From positions 310,001-374,000 of the forward strand of contig CAVTIA010000002.1 of the NCBI GenBank assembly GCA_963734635.1: DNA of 64,000 nt. Reading direction: 5' to 3'. Made by a program: the position numbers and the translations under genes. Positions 46,536 through 55,738 of the stretch are shown piece after piece. Numbering within the stretch: position 1 is the stretch's first letter; each line of letters begins with the position of its first letter. The notes beneath the pieces were generated by a model. That model saw only the letters and a list, made by a program, of their open reading frames with translations, was not told the origin of the DNA and ran no database searches. This DNA is from DATCJA01 sp963734635. Lineage in GTDB: Bacteria > Acidobacteriota > Vicinamibacteria > Vicinamibacterales > UBA2999.

Positions 46536-47200
46536 GCTCTGCATTCACGGTTGCCAATTACCTCGCCGCACAGCGCCGCCTCTCAGAGAAGCTCGACGTC
46601 GGCGCCTTCGAAGCGGCTGTGGGGGTCGTGAAGGATGCGTTCGAGTCGGGCAGGCAGATCATCACGTGCGGCAACGGCGGCAGCGCACACACCGCCTCGC
46701 ACTACATCACCGACTGGAACAAGATGGTGAATCTCGCCACGGGCAGAAAGCTCCGCGGCATCTCCCTGTGTGACAACGTCGGCATCGTGACGGCGTTCGC
46801 GAACGACATCGCCTACGACGAGATATTTGCGGGTCAGCTCAAGGCGATTCTCGAGCCGAACGACCTGCTCATCGCCCTCAGCGGCAGCGGCCATTCCGCG
46901 AACGTCGTCAAAGCGGTTGAATACGCCAACGGCGCCGGTGCGAATACGCTGGCGGTCGTCGGTTATGACGGCGGCACACTCAAACAGATCGCCAGGCACG
47001 TCGTATGGGTTCCATCCTTCGACATGCAGCTCTGCGAGGACGTGCACCTGATGTTCGGACACATGGTGATGAAGACGCTATGTGGCTCCGGATCGCCGAC
47101 TGAATCGTCGCAACGCGGCGGGTCCGAAAGGACCCGCCCTACATTCCTGAGACGACATCCCGCACGGCGTCACACACCCGGTCGTGCTGTTCGTCGGTGA
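46532..47200 (+). CDS. gmhA: Sedoheptulose 7-phosphate isomerase (SIS domain), run-on C-terminus
   Basis: A GTG start at 46532 overlaps the hddA stop. The SIS domain shows IITCGNGGSAHTASHYITDW, GISLCDNVGIVTAFANDIAYDEIF and LIALSGSGHSANVVKA. It ends naturally near HLMFGHMVMKTLCG (about residue 186). The frame then continues 35 codons through a terminator hairpin and past the end of the opposing gene. A TGA at 47101 in another frame suggests that one base is missing near 47080-47095. It catalyses the first step to D-glycero-D-manno-heptose 7-phosphate. Confidence 0.9.
   Translation: MSSAFTVANYLAAQRRLSEKLDVGAFEAAVGVVKDAFESGRQIITCGNGGSAHTASHYITDWNKMVNLATGRKLRGISLCDNVGIVTAFANDIAYDEIFAGQLKAILEPNDLLIALSGSGHSANVVKAVEYANGAGANTLAVVGYDGGTLKQIARHVVWVPSFDMQLCEDVHLMFGHMVMKTLCGSGSPTESSQRGGSERTRPTFLRRHPARRHTPGRAVRR
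47117..47138. terminator. Bidirectional hairpin terminator
   Basis: GGCGGGTCC (47117-47125) and GGACCCGCC (47130-47138) form a perfect 9-bp stem with a GAAA tetraloop, between the convergent gmhA and aminotransferase genes. It directly abuts the aminotransferase stop codon. No T tract follows. Confidence 0.8.
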
Positions 47201-48245
47201 GCGACGGGAACATCGGCAAGGAAAAGATTTCGAGAGCCGCCCTTTCTGTGACGGGCAGGGAGCCTTCTCCATAGCCCAGGTCCACGTACGCCGGCATCCG
47301 ATGAATCGGCCATGGATAGTGGACGCCGGTTGAGACGCCGCGGGATGCGAGCCCTCTCATGATCGCGTCGCGTGCCGTGTGACGCACCACATACAAGTGA
47401 TACACATGACTGGAGTGCGATCTCGTCACCGGCAGCTTCAATGACGTTTCAGCGAGCTGCTTGTCGTAGCGGCGAGCAAGCTCACGACGGCGGGCGATGT
47501 ACCCCGTTATCCTTCGAAGCTTTCGGCGCAGTATCTCGGCGTGCACCTCGTCGAGCCGTGAGTTGTACCCGTGCTCTTCGGCATAGTACGTCCCGTCCGT
47601 GCCATAAACGCGCAGCTTCCGCATCCGCGCCGCCATGTCTGCGCGTGACGTCACGGCCATGCCGCCGTCGCCGTATGCGCCAAGGATCTTCGTGGGATAG
47701 AAGGAGAAGGCTGCAACCTGGGACATCGACCCCGCACGCCGTCCCCGGTGCTCGGCGCCGGCGCTCTGCGCGCAGTCTTCGAGTACGGCGATCCCGTGCT
47801 TGCTCGCAACGACATTCAACGCGTCCATGTCGACGCACTGTCCGAACAGGTGCACCGGCACGATGCACCTGGTGCGCGCCGTGATCGCCGATTCGAGCTG
47901 TGACACGTCCATCAGGTACGTGTCAGGCTCGATATCCACGAACCGCGGAATCCCGCCGGCCGACACGATCGCCGCGACCGTAGGGATAGCTGTATTGGAC
48001 GTGGTGATGACCTCGTCACCTGCACGGATGTCGAGCGCCCGGAGAGCCAGGAGCAGTGCATCGGTGCCGCTGTTGACGCCGACTCCGTGGCCGGTGCCGC
48101 AGTACGCCGCAAATTCCTGTTCGAACGCCCGGACGCTCTCGCCGAGGATCAGCCGTCCCGACCGCATTACCTGCTCGAAGGCCGCCAGTATGTCGTCCCG
48201 CTCGGCCTCGAACTCCGCGCGGTAATCCCATGCCGGAATGGTCAT
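47139..48245 (-). CDS. DegT/DnrJ/EryC1/StrS sugar aminotransferase
   Basis: 368 residues. The PLP lysine is in AFSFYPTKILGAYGDGGMAVT (about 186), with VLEDCAQSAGAEHRGR and YNSRLDEVHAEILRRKL typical of the VioA/QdtB/DesV-type 3- or 4-aminotransferases. It makes an amino sugar nucleotide. It is transcribed towards gmhA and is divergent from the methylase gene 27 bases away. Confidence 0.93.
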   Translation of the reverse strand: MTIPAWDYRAEFEAERDDILAAFEQVMRSGRLILGESVRAFEQEFAAYCGTGHGVGVNSGTDALLLALRALDIRAGDEVITTSNTAIPTVAAIVSAGGIPRFVDIEPDTYLMDVSQLESAITARTRCIVPVHLFGQCVDMDALNVVASKHGIAVLEDCAQSAGAEHRGRRAGSMSQVAAFSFYPTKILGAYGDGGMAVTSRADMAARMRKLRVYGTDGTYYAEEHGYNSRLDEVHAEILRRKLRRITGYIARRRELARRYDKQLAETSLKLPVTRSHSSHVYHLYVVRHTARDAIMRGLASRGVSTGVHYPWPIHRMPAYVDLGYGEGSLPVTERAALEIFSLPMFPSLTDEQHDRVCDAVRDVVSGM

Positions 48246-48272
48246 GAATGACGAGAGCCGAAGGATACCCGA

Positions 48273-49316
48273 TTGAGCAGTGCAGCGAACCGGTACCGCG
48301 CCGATAATGGAGGCGTGGCCATCCAGGCATCGTTTCTGCCGTCGGGACGTCCGCTGCTCAAGTGGGCAGGCGGCAAGCGCCAGCTGCTACCGGTGCTGCG
48401 GCGCTACTACCCCACCGAGTTCGAGCGCTACATCGAGCCGTTCGTCGGCAGCGGCGCCGTGTTCTTCGACTTGTATGCCTCGGGTCGCATCATCGGCCGG
48501 CGGGTCCGGCTCTCGGACGTAAACCCCGATCTGATCGGCTGCTACCGTGCCGTGCGCGACGACGCGGACCAGGTAATCGCGGCGCTTGCGGAGCTTGCCG
48601 AGGAGCATCGTGCGCGCGGCAGCGCGTGCTACTACGACGTGCGCGACGGCCGGTTCAACCCGTCTCGCTCGGCGCTCGTGGGCGACGTGTCCGCCCGGTA
48701 CACACCCGCGCTCGCGGCCATGCTGATTTATCTGAATCGGACCGGCTACAACGGCCTGTTCAGGCTGAACAGCAGCGGCGGCTTCAACGTTCCGGCAGGA
48801 CGCTACACCGACCCGTCGATCTGCGAGCCCGACCACATTCGCAGCGTGGCCGGCGCACTCGGAGCCGACGGGGTGACGCTCGAATGCAGCCGGTTCGACG
48901 AAACGATTGCAGTCGCGCGCGGGGGTGATTTCGTGTACTGCGACCCTCCGTACGCCCCACTGAGCCGAACGGCCAGCTTTGCTCACTACACGGCGGCCGG
49001 ATTCCACGCACTCGATCAGCGGCGTCTACAAACGGCGATTCTCTCCGCAGCGCGCCGCGGCGCACTCGTGCTGATCTCGAATTCGAGCGCACCCGAGATC
49101 GAAGCCGGATATTCGATATCTTCGGCCAGGGCTGCCGGCCTCGTCGTTCAACGTGTCCCCGCACGCCGCGCGATCAACTCACGGGCTACGCGGCGCGGAC
49201 CGGTAGACGAGCTGATTATCACGAATGCGCGTGTGAAGCCCCTCGACGAGGTGCCAATTCGAATGCTGCCCGCACGCCGGTCACACCGCAGCGCCAGGAA
49301 ATCCAATATTGCGTAG
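48273..49316 (+). CDS. dam: DNA adenine methylase, Dam type
   Basis: 347 residues. The D12-class motifs are complete: LLKWAGGKRQLLPVL, FVGSGAVFFDLYA, SDVNPDLIGCYRAV, LIYLNRTGYNGLFRLNSSGGFNVPAGRY and FVYCDPPYAPLS. Such enzymes methylate N6 of adenine, usually in GATC. No restriction gene is adjacent, so it looks like an orphan. TTG 48273 has AAGGA nine bases upstream; GTG 48315 is an alternative. A basic C-terminal extension (about 300-347) exceeds E. coli Dam length. Confidence 0.9.
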   Translation: MSSAANRYRADNGGVAIQASFLPSGRPLLKWAGGKRQLLPVLRRYYPTEFERYIEPFVGSGAVFFDLYASGRIIGRRVRLSDVNPDLIGCYRAVRDDADQVIAALAELAEEHRARGSACYYDVRDGRFNPSRSALVGDVSARYTPALAAMLIYLNRTGYNGLFRLNSSGGFNVPAGRYTDPSICEPDHIRSVAGALGADGVTLECSRFDETIAVARGGDFVYCDPPYAPLSRTASFAHYTAAGFHALDQRRLQTAILSAARRGALVLISNSSAPEIEAGYSISSARAAGLVVQRVPARRAINSRATRRGPVDELIITNARVKPLDEVPIRMLPARRSHRSARKSNIA

Positions 49317-49331
49317 CCGAGGCCTGGGCCG

Positions 49332-49628
49332 CTAGGCCCCGGCAATCCAAACGAGCTTCCGGCAGTTGGGGCACGCAAACGCCAGCCTCAGGTCGCTGAC
49401 GAACGACACGTAGCCGCCGGTGCCAAGTTGGGCGCATGACGGACAGACGCCATTCTTGCTGACTTCGAGACTTGCGACACGAAGTGGACGGCCCGTATCA
49501 GGACAAGGGACGGTGCGGGGCGACTGGCCGGGGGCGGCAACCGCGAATGTCGCGGCCACGTCTTTGCCCGACTGACGGCGCCACTCGAAAAGCCCGTGGA
49601 ATGGGGCATTTGCCGGATCCTGAGCCAT
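49332..49628 (-). CDS. Hypothetical zinc-ribbon-like protein
   Basis: 98 residues from ATG 49628. The C-terminal half contains GVCPSCAQLG and FACPNCRKLVW, two CxxC knuckles about 25 residues apart, consistent with a zinc ribbon, plus a further Cys in TVPCPDTGRPL. The N-terminus (FHGLFEWRRQSGKD) is soluble. No specific family is recognised. It is convergent with the methylase gene. Confidence 0.65.
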   Translation of the reverse strand: MAQDPANAPFHGLFEWRRQSGKDVAATFAVAAPGQSPRTVPCPDTGRPLRVASLEVSKNGVCPSCAQLGTGGYVSFVSDLRLAFACPNCRKLVWIAGA

Positions 49629-49691
49629 ATAGGGCAACGATAGTAGCAGAGGCTGGCCCCTGACCCCTTATCCCTGCTAGTCTCACGTCGA

Positions 49692-49778
49692 GCGAAAGTG
49701 GCGGAACTGGCAGACGCGCCAGACTTAGGATCTGGTACCCGAAAGGGTATGGGGGTTCGAGTCCCCCCTTTCGCACCA
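49692..49778 (+). tRNA. tRNA-Leu (anticodon UAG)
   Basis: An 87-base gene with encoded CCA. The acceptor stem GCGAAAG pairs with CTTTCGC, and the anticodon arm CCAGA-CTTAGGA-TCTGG gives anticodon UAG. A long variable arm (TACCCGAAAGGGTA) marks a class II tRNA, and the T arm is GGGGGTTCGAGTCCCCC. It reads CUA/CUN leucine codons. Confidence 0.97.
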
Positions 49779-49831
49779 CTCGACTCGGCTTCGCCTTACG
49801 GCGAAGCCTGCCTCTGTGGCCTGTCCCTGAG

Positions 49832-51103
49832 ATGAAAACCGAATTCACCGACGTTACCGAAACGCAGAAAACCATCTCGATCGAGATTCCCACCGACGTC
49901 GTCGACGCGGAGTTCGATCGTGTCGCGCGCGGCTATACGAAGCAGGCACGCCTTCCCGGCTTCCGACCCGGCAAGGTGCCGCAGACGCTCATCAAGCAGC
50001 GCTTTCGCGACCAGATCCTCCACGACGTCATGCACGGGCTCATTCCCCGAGCCGTCGAAGAGGCGCTCCAGACGCGCGGCATCGAGCCAGTCGACACACC
50101 CGACGTTCGCGACGTGGACCTGGCCGAAGGACGGCCGCTGAAGTTCACCGCCGCCTTCGAAACGGTGCCGGCCTTCGATCCCGGCGACCTCTCGTCGATC
50201 ACACTCCGCCAGACGTCGGCGCAGGTCGGCGACGAGGACGTCGATGACATGCTGCGGCGGCTGCGCGAACGCGCGGCGAAATACGAAACGGTGGAGGGAC
50301 GTGCCATCGCCGACGACGACGCCGTGGTGCTCGACATGGATCGTACGGATGCCGCGGGCCACGTGGATCATCGGGATGGCGTCACGGTGCAGCTCGGTGC
50401 GGCAGGCAATCCCCCTGGCTTCGACGCGCAGCTGGTTGGATTGAACGAAGGCGAGTCAAAGACGTTCGCCATCCAATTTCCGGAGGACTATTCGGTTCCG
50501 GAGCTGGCCAATACCCAGCAGACCTACTCTGCGACGGTCAAAGGCGTTCGGCGGCGTGTATTGCCCGATCTGGACGACGAGTTTGCGAAGGACATCGGGC
50601 CGTTCGATTCGTTGAGCGCGCTACGCGACCACGTGCGTCACGATCTCGAGGCGGAGGCACAAGACAACGCGAGACGCCAGGTTCGATCAGAGCTGTTCCG
50701 TCAACTGTCGCAGCGGATTCCGTTCGAGCTCCCGACATCGCTCGTTGACCGCGAAATGGATCGGCGCGTCGAGGAATTTGCGCGGCAGCTGGCTTCACAG
50801 AACGTCGATCCACGTCAGGCAGGGATCGACTGGGGTCAGTTCCGCGAAGCTCAACGGGAACCGGCGTGGAACGCGGTGGCGAGCGCACTCGCGCTCGACG
50901 AAATCGCCCGACGCGAACAGATTACGGTTATGCCAGAAGATGTCGATAAGGAGATTGAACGGTTTGCGGTGCGCGCCGGCCGCACGCCGGCGGCTTTGCG
51001 GGCGCAGCTTGAAAAGGAGGGTGGCATCTCCCGTCTTTACGCGGGTTTGCGACGGGAGAAGGCGGTTGACTTGGTCCTGTCGCGTGCTAAGATGGCGCCG
51101 TAG
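49832..51103 (+). CDS. tig: Trigger factor
   Basis: 423 residues with the three trigger-factor domains. The ribosome-binding tail contains the conserved GFRPGKVPQTLIKQRF signature (about 44-59), followed by a degenerate FKBP domain (about 160-245) and a long helical C-terminal chaperone domain. It binds nascent chains at the ribosome exit. It is the first gene of a tig-clpP-clpX-lon cluster, a common arrangement. Confidence 0.97.
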   Translation: MKTEFTDVTETQKTISIEIPTDVVDAEFDRVARGYTKQARLPGFRPGKVPQTLIKQRFRDQILHDVMHGLIPRAVEEALQTRGIEPVDTPDVRDVDLAEGRPLKFTAAFETVPAFDPGDLSSITLRQTSAQVGDEDVDDMLRRLRERAAKYETVEGRAIADDDAVVLDMDRTDAAGHVDHRDGVTVQLGAAGNPPGFDAQLVGLNEGESKTFAIQFPEDYSVPELANTQQTYSATVKGVRRRVLPDLDDEFAKDIGPFDSLSALRDHVRHDLEAEAQDNARRQVRSELFRQLSQRIPFELPTSLVDREMDRRVEEFARQLASQNVDPRQAGIDWGQFREAQREPAWNAVASALALDEIARREQITVMPEDVDKEIERFAVRAGRTPAALRAQLEKEGGISRLYAGLRREKAVDLVLSRAKMAP

Positions 51104-51104
51104 C

Positions 51105-51165
51105 GGTAGCCGGAAACCTTCAGGTTTCCGGGCAATCGCCGGAGACCTAAGGGTCTTCGGCTACC
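51105..51165. repeat. Cloverleaf-like REP element after tig
   Basis: The outer stem GGTAGCC (51105-51111) / GGCTACC (51159-51165) encloses two hairpins: CCGGAAACC-TTCA-GGTTTCCGG (51110-51131, perfect 9 bp) and GCCGGAGACC-TAAG-GGTCTTCGGC (51138-51161, one wobble). The first hairpin shares its frame with the one at 12021. It could protect or terminate the tig transcript. Confidence 0.8.
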
Positions 51166-51207
51166 AAACCTAACCATCAAATCACACGACAACTCGACGC
51201 TGCCCAA

Positions 51208-51819
51208 ATGCGCCACGTAATCGAGCCACGCGCCCAGTTGGTACCAATGGTGGTCGAGCAGACCAACCGCGGCGAACGAGCCTATGACATATTTTCGCGG
51301 CTCCTCAAGGACAGCATCATCTTCATCGGGACGCCGATCGACGACACGATTGCCAACCTCGTCATCGCTCAGATGTTGTTCCTGGAAGCGGAGGACCCGG
51401 ACAAGGATATCTTTCTCTATATCAATAGTCCGGGAGGTTCGATAACAGCCGGGCTGGCGATTTACGACACGATGCAATTCATCAAGCCGGACGTGCAGAC
51501 GATGTGCATCGGACAGGCGGCGTCGATGGCCGCAGTGCTCCTGTCGGCGGGGTCGAAGGGCAAGCGCTTTTCCCTGCCCAATTCCAGAATCGTGATCCAT
51601 CAGCCGCTGATGCAGGGGCTGCAGGGGCAGGCGACCGACATCGACATTGCGGCTCGTGAAATTCTGCGCATGCGCGAGCGGCTGAATGAGATCCTGGTCA
51701 GTCACACGGGACAGCCGCTCAAGCGTATCCAGGAAGACACCGAGCGCGACTACATCATGTCAGCCGACCAGGGAAAGGAATACGGGATAATCGATGACGT
51801 CATCCGGAAACGGGTGTAA
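51208..51819 (+). CDS. clpP: ATP-dependent Clp protease proteolytic subunit
   Basis: 203 residues, the usual ClpP length. The catalytic serine is Ser106 in GQAASMAAVLL and the histidine is His131 in RIVIHQPLMQG, with an Asp near 180. FLYINSPGGSITAGLAIYDTMQF is the family signature. It assembles with ClpX, encoded next, into the ClpXP protease. Confidence 0.98.
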   Translation: MRHVIEPRAQLVPMVVEQTNRGERAYDIFSRLLKDSIIFIGTPIDDTIANLVIAQMLFLEAEDPDKDIFLYINSPGGSITAGLAIYDTMQFIKPDVQTMCIGQAASMAAVLLSAGSKGKRFSLPNSRIVIHQPLMQGLQGQATDIDIAAREILRMRERLNEILVSHTGQPLKRIQEDTERDYIMSADQGKEYGIIDDVIRKRV

Positions 51820-51828
51820 CATCGAAAT

Positions 51829-51886
51829 GGCTTTGGGCTCAGGGCTTTAGGCACTGGCCAAAGCCGAAGCCCGAGGCTCAAAAGCC
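51829..51886. repeat. Heptad quasi-palindrome between clpP and clpX
   Basis: Left words GGCTTTG, GGCTCAG, GGCTTTA, GGCACTG (51829-51856), a 2-base spacer, and right words CAAAGCC, GAAGCCC, GAGGCTC, AAAAGCC (51859-51886). The element fills nearly the whole 75-base gap and leaves only 8 bases before the clpX ATG. Confidence 0.85.
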
Positions 51887-51894
51887 GACAAGTC

Positions 51895-53142
51895 ATGGTG
51901 AAGAAAAACGGCGAGACCGAGATTCTCCGCTGCTCGTTCTGCAACAAAGATCAGAACGACGTCCGCAAGCTGATTGCGGGCCCGACGGTCTTCATCTGCG
52001 ACGAGTGCGTGGAGGTCTGCAACGACATCATTGCGGACGACAACCGGTTCGAGAACCGCGGCGTTCGTTCGTCGCTCCCGTCGCCGCCCGAGATCAAGAA
52101 GTTCCTCGACGAGTACGTCATCGGGCAGGAACGGACAAAGAGGAAGCTCGCGGTCGCCGTCTACAACCATTACAAGCGCATCGAAATCCAGAAGCAGCCG
52201 CGCAGCCGGAATGACGTCGAGCTGACGAAATCGAACATCCTCCTGATTGGCCCGACCGGCACGGGCAAAACCTTGCTCGCGCAGACCCTCGCCAAGCTCC
52301 TGTCAGTGCCGTTCACCATCGTCGACGCCACCACGCTGACGGAAGCTGGCTACGTGGGCGAGGATGTCGAAAACATCATCCTCAAGCTTCTCCAGGCTGC
52401 CGGCGGCGATATCGAAAAGTGCCAGCAGGGGATCATCTACATCGACGAAGTCGACAAGATCTGCCGGAAGGACGAGAACCCCTCGATTACGCGCGACGTC
52501 TCCGGCGAGGGCGTGCAGCAGGCGCTGCTCAAGATTCTGGAGGGCACGGTCGCGAACGTGCCGCCGCAGGGCGGCCGCAAGCACCCACACCAGGAATTCT
52601 TTCAGATCGATACGACCAACATCCTCTTCATCTGCGGCGGCGCCTTCGTGGGCTTGGAGAAAGTCATCGATCGCCGTGTCGGCAAGAAGACGCTTGGCTT
52701 CAAGGCAGATGTAAAGTCGGTCCAGAAGCGCGAGGTCGGGACGACGCTCGAATCTATCGAACCAGAGGATCTCATCAAGTACGGCCTCATTCCCGAGTTC
52801 GTCGGCCGGTTGCCGGTGGTGGGCACGCTCCACGAACTCGACAAGCCGGCGCTCGTCCAGATCCTGACCCAGCCGCGGAACGCCATCACTCGCCAGTATC
52901 AGAAGCTGTTCGAATACGAGAACGTGAAGCTGCGCTTCACCGACGATGCGCTCGAGGCGATCGCAGAGTCCACGCTCACGCGCAAGATCGGGGCGCGGGG
53001 CCTCCGCATGATCATCGAAGATCTGATGCTCGACTTGATGTACTCAGTGCCGGGCCAGAAAAAGCTGCGCGAGGTGGTCGTCACCCGCGAGATCGTGGAA
53101 GCCAAGGACAAATCCATTACACTGATTGAAAAAGCCGGATAA
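51895..53142 (+). CDS. clpX: ATP-dependent Clp protease ATP-binding subunit ClpX
   Basis: 415 residues. The N-terminal zinc finger (CSFCNKDQ...CDECVEVC, about 13-43) is followed by the AAA+ domain with Walker A GPTGTGKTLLAQ (about 118), GYVGEDVE pore loop, IIYIDEVDKI Walker B and the sensor-2 C-terminal domain (RKIGARGLRMIIEDLM). It unfolds tagged substrates for ClpP. The ribosome-binding site is weak because the heptad element occupies the leader. Confidence 0.98.
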   Translation: MVKKNGETEILRCSFCNKDQNDVRKLIAGPTVFICDECVEVCNDIIADDNRFENRGVRSSLPSPPEIKKFLDEYVIGQERTKRKLAVAVYNHYKRIEIQKQPRSRNDVELTKSNILLIGPTGTGKTLLAQTLAKLLSVPFTIVDATTLTEAGYVGEDVENIILKLLQAAGGDIEKCQQGIIYIDEVDKICRKDENPSITRDVSGEGVQQALLKILEGTVANVPPQGGRKHPHQEFFQIDTTNILFICGGAFVGLEKVIDRRVGKKTLGFKADVKSVQKREVGTTLESIEPEDLIKYGLIPEFVGRLPVVGTLHELDKPALVQILTQPRNAITRQYQKLFEYENVKLRFTDDALEAIAESTLTRKIGARGLRMIIEDLMLDLMYSVPGQKKLREVVVTREIVEAKDKSITLIEKAG

Positions 53143-53147
53143 CCATA

Positions 53148-53236
53148 GGGCTCAGGCCTCAGGCCCCAGAGAGCACCGTGACCTGCAGCCTGAGACAGCC
53201 CTGAGCCCTGAGGCCTGGGCCCTGAGGCCTTGAGGT
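53148..53236. repeat. Heptad quasi-palindrome between clpX and lon
   Basis: Left words GGGCTCA, GGCCTCA, GGCCCCA (53148-53168) with a degenerate fourth. Right words ACAGCCC, TGAGCCC, TGAGGCC, TGGGCCC, TGAGGCC (53195-53229) lie between weaker flanking copies. The spacer is about 20-26 bases. The element takes up most of the 108-base gap. Confidence 0.85.
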
Positions 53237-53250
53237 CTACAAGGATCTGA

Positions 53251-55642
53251 ATGGAAGTCTACGAAACCCTGCCCATCGTCCCGCTTCGGGACGTGGTCGT
53301 CTTTCCCCACATGATGATGCCGTTCGTAATCGGACGGCCGTCGTCAATCCGCGCACTCGAGCATGCCCTGATGAAGGACAAGCGGATCTTCCTGGCCGCG
53401 CAGCACGACGCGTCCATCGACGATCCGAAGGCTGACGACATCTACACGATGGGCTGTGTGGCCAATGTCGTCCAGAGCCTCAAGCTGCCGGATGGCAACA
53501 TCAAAGTGCTCGTCGAGGGTGTCGACCGCGCCCGCGCCGTCGAGTGGAAGGAAGACAAAGGCTTCTACCGCGTCGTCGTGAAGGTGCTGCCCAAGACGAA
53601 GGAGACAGCCGCAGGCGACGTCGAAACCACGATGGGCCGAGTGGTGTCGCTGTTCGAGCAGTACGTAAAGCTGTCGAACAACCTGCATTACGACGCCATG
53701 ATTGCGGCCGTGCGTGTGGACGATCCCGGCAAGCTTGCCGACACCATCGCCGCGCACCTGGTGATCGGCGTCGACGAAAAGCAGAACCTTCTCGAGATCA
53801 TCTCCCCGTTCGAGCGCCTGAACCGCATTGCCGGCATCCTCGAAATCGAGGTCGACAAGCTTCAGGTGGACCGCCGCATCCAGTCGCGCGTCAAGAAGCA
53901 GATGGAGAAGGCGCAGAAGGAGTACTACCTCAACGAGAAGATGAAGGCGATCCAGAAGGAGCTGGGGCGCAAGGACGACAAGGGCAACGAGGTGGAAGAC
54001 CTGCAGAAGAAGATCAAGGAAGCGCGAATGCCGAAGGAGGTGGAGGAAAAGGCCACCCAGGAGCTGAAGCGGCTCGAGGCCATGCCGCCGATGTCGGCCG
54101 AAGCGACGGTTTCCCGCAACTATCTGGACTGGCTCATTGCGGTGCCGTGGTACAAGAAGACCCGCGAGAACCGCGACCTGAAACACGCCGAAGCGGTGCT
54201 CAACGAGGACCACTACGGCCTCGAGAAGATCAAGGACCGCATCCTCGAGTTCCTCGCCGTCCGCTCGCTCGTCAAGAAGCCGAAAGCCACGATTCTGACC
54301 TTCTCCGGACCTCCCGGCGTCGGCAAAACGTCGCTCGCCAAGTCGATTGCGCGTGCAATGAACCGGAAGTTCGTCCGGCTCTCGCTCGGCGGCGTACGCG
54401 ACGAGGCGGAGGTTCGTGGGCATCGGCGCACGTACATCGGCGCGTTCCCGGGCCAGATCATCCAGATGATGAAAAAGGCCGGCACGCAGAACCCGGTGTT
54501 CCTCCTCGACGAGGTCGACAAGATGTCGATGGATTTCCGCGGCGATCCGTCGGCAGCGCTGCTCGAAGTGCTCGACCCCGAGCAGAACAACTCGTTCCTC
54601 GACCACTATCTCGACGTGGAATTCGACCTGTCGCACGTGATGTTCATCTGCACGGCGAACGTGCTGCACACGGTGCCGCAGGCGCTCCGGGATCGCATGG
54701 AAGTGCTGCAGCTGGCCGGCTACACCGAGTCTGAAAAGGTGGAGATTGCGAAGCGCTTCCTCGCGCCGAAGGCGATCGAAGGGCGCGGGGCTGACGAACA
54801 ACAACATCGTCATTGCTGACGAAGCGATTCAGACAATCATCCAGCGCTACACGCGCGAAGCGGGCGTTCGCAATCTCGAGCGCGAGATTTCGTCGATCTG
54901 CCGCAAGATAGCGCGCAAGGTCGTCGTCGAGGGGCGCGCGTTCAAGGAAGACATCACCGCCGAGAAGGTAACAGAGTACCTCGGTGTGCCGCGCTTCCGC
55001 CCGAGCGTCGCGGAGGAGCAGAACGAAGTTGGTATCGCAACCGGACTCGCATGGACCGAGGTGGGCGGCGAGCTGCTTGTGAGCGAGGCGACGCTGATGC
55101 CCGGCAAGGGAAAGTTGACGCTCACTGGCAAACTGGGCGATGTCATGCAGGAGTCGGCCCAGGCGGCGCTCAGCTACATTCGGTCCAAGGCGCCCGAGTT
55201 CAACCTGCCCGAAGACTTCCACTCGAAGATCGACATTCACGTGCACGTGCCCGAGGGCGCGATTCCGAAGGATGGCCCGTCGGCCGGCATCACCATGGCA
55301 ACGGCGCTCGCCTCTGCTGTCACCAAGATTCCGGCACGCCGGGACGTTGCGATGACCGGCGAGATCACGTTGCGAGGCAAGGTTCTCCCGATCGGCGGCG
55401 TCAAGGAAAAGGTGCTGGCGGCCCACCGCGCGGGCGTCACGACAATCGTGCTGCCGCGCGACAACGAGAAGGACCTCGCCGATATCCCGAAGAACGTCCT
55501 CGACTCGCTGAGCCTGCACCTGGTGTCGACGATGGACGAGGTGCTGAAGATTGCGCTGGCCGAGCCGCTGCCAGCGCGTTTACCGGTGGCACAGGTGGTG
55601 CCCGAAGTGGCGGACGCGGGAGACACACCCACTACGCATTGA
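53251..55642 (+). CDS. lon: ATP-dependent protease Lon, one frame break
   Basis: About 796 residues after correction, standard LonA length. N-terminal substrate domain (LPIVPLRDVVVFPHMMMPF), AAA+ domain with Walker A FSGPPGVGKTSLAKS (about 353) and VFLLDEVDKM, and a protease domain with the Ser-Lys dyad in DGPSAGITM (about 677) and GGVKEKVLAAH (about 719). An extra G at about 54782 breaks the frame between AAA+ and the protease domain. Confidence 0.95.
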
Positions 55643-55667
55643 CGGGAGGCGTAGTTCGCTGACGACG

Positions 55668-55738
55668 GCCACAGAGACACAGAGTCACAGAGATCACAAT
55701 TGAGCTAGGGTTCGTTCGTGCCTCTATGCCTCCGGGGC
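55668..55738. repeat. Octad quasi-palindrome between lon and engB
   Basis: The left arm is four 8-mers of GNCACAGA (GCCACAGA, GACACAGA, GTCACAGA, GATCACAA; 55668-55699). The right arm has two clear inverted 8-mers, TTCGTGCC and TCTATGCC (55715-55730), reading GGCATAGA/GGCACGAA on the other strand. This is the same architecture as the heptad elements with one base more per word. Confidence 0.65.

Noticed and set aside
53344..54813. 489-codon open frame antisense to lon
   Set aside because: It has no ribosome-binding site and a composition rich in His/Leu/Arg typical of GC-rich antisense shadows. The plus-strand Lon protein is unmistakable.
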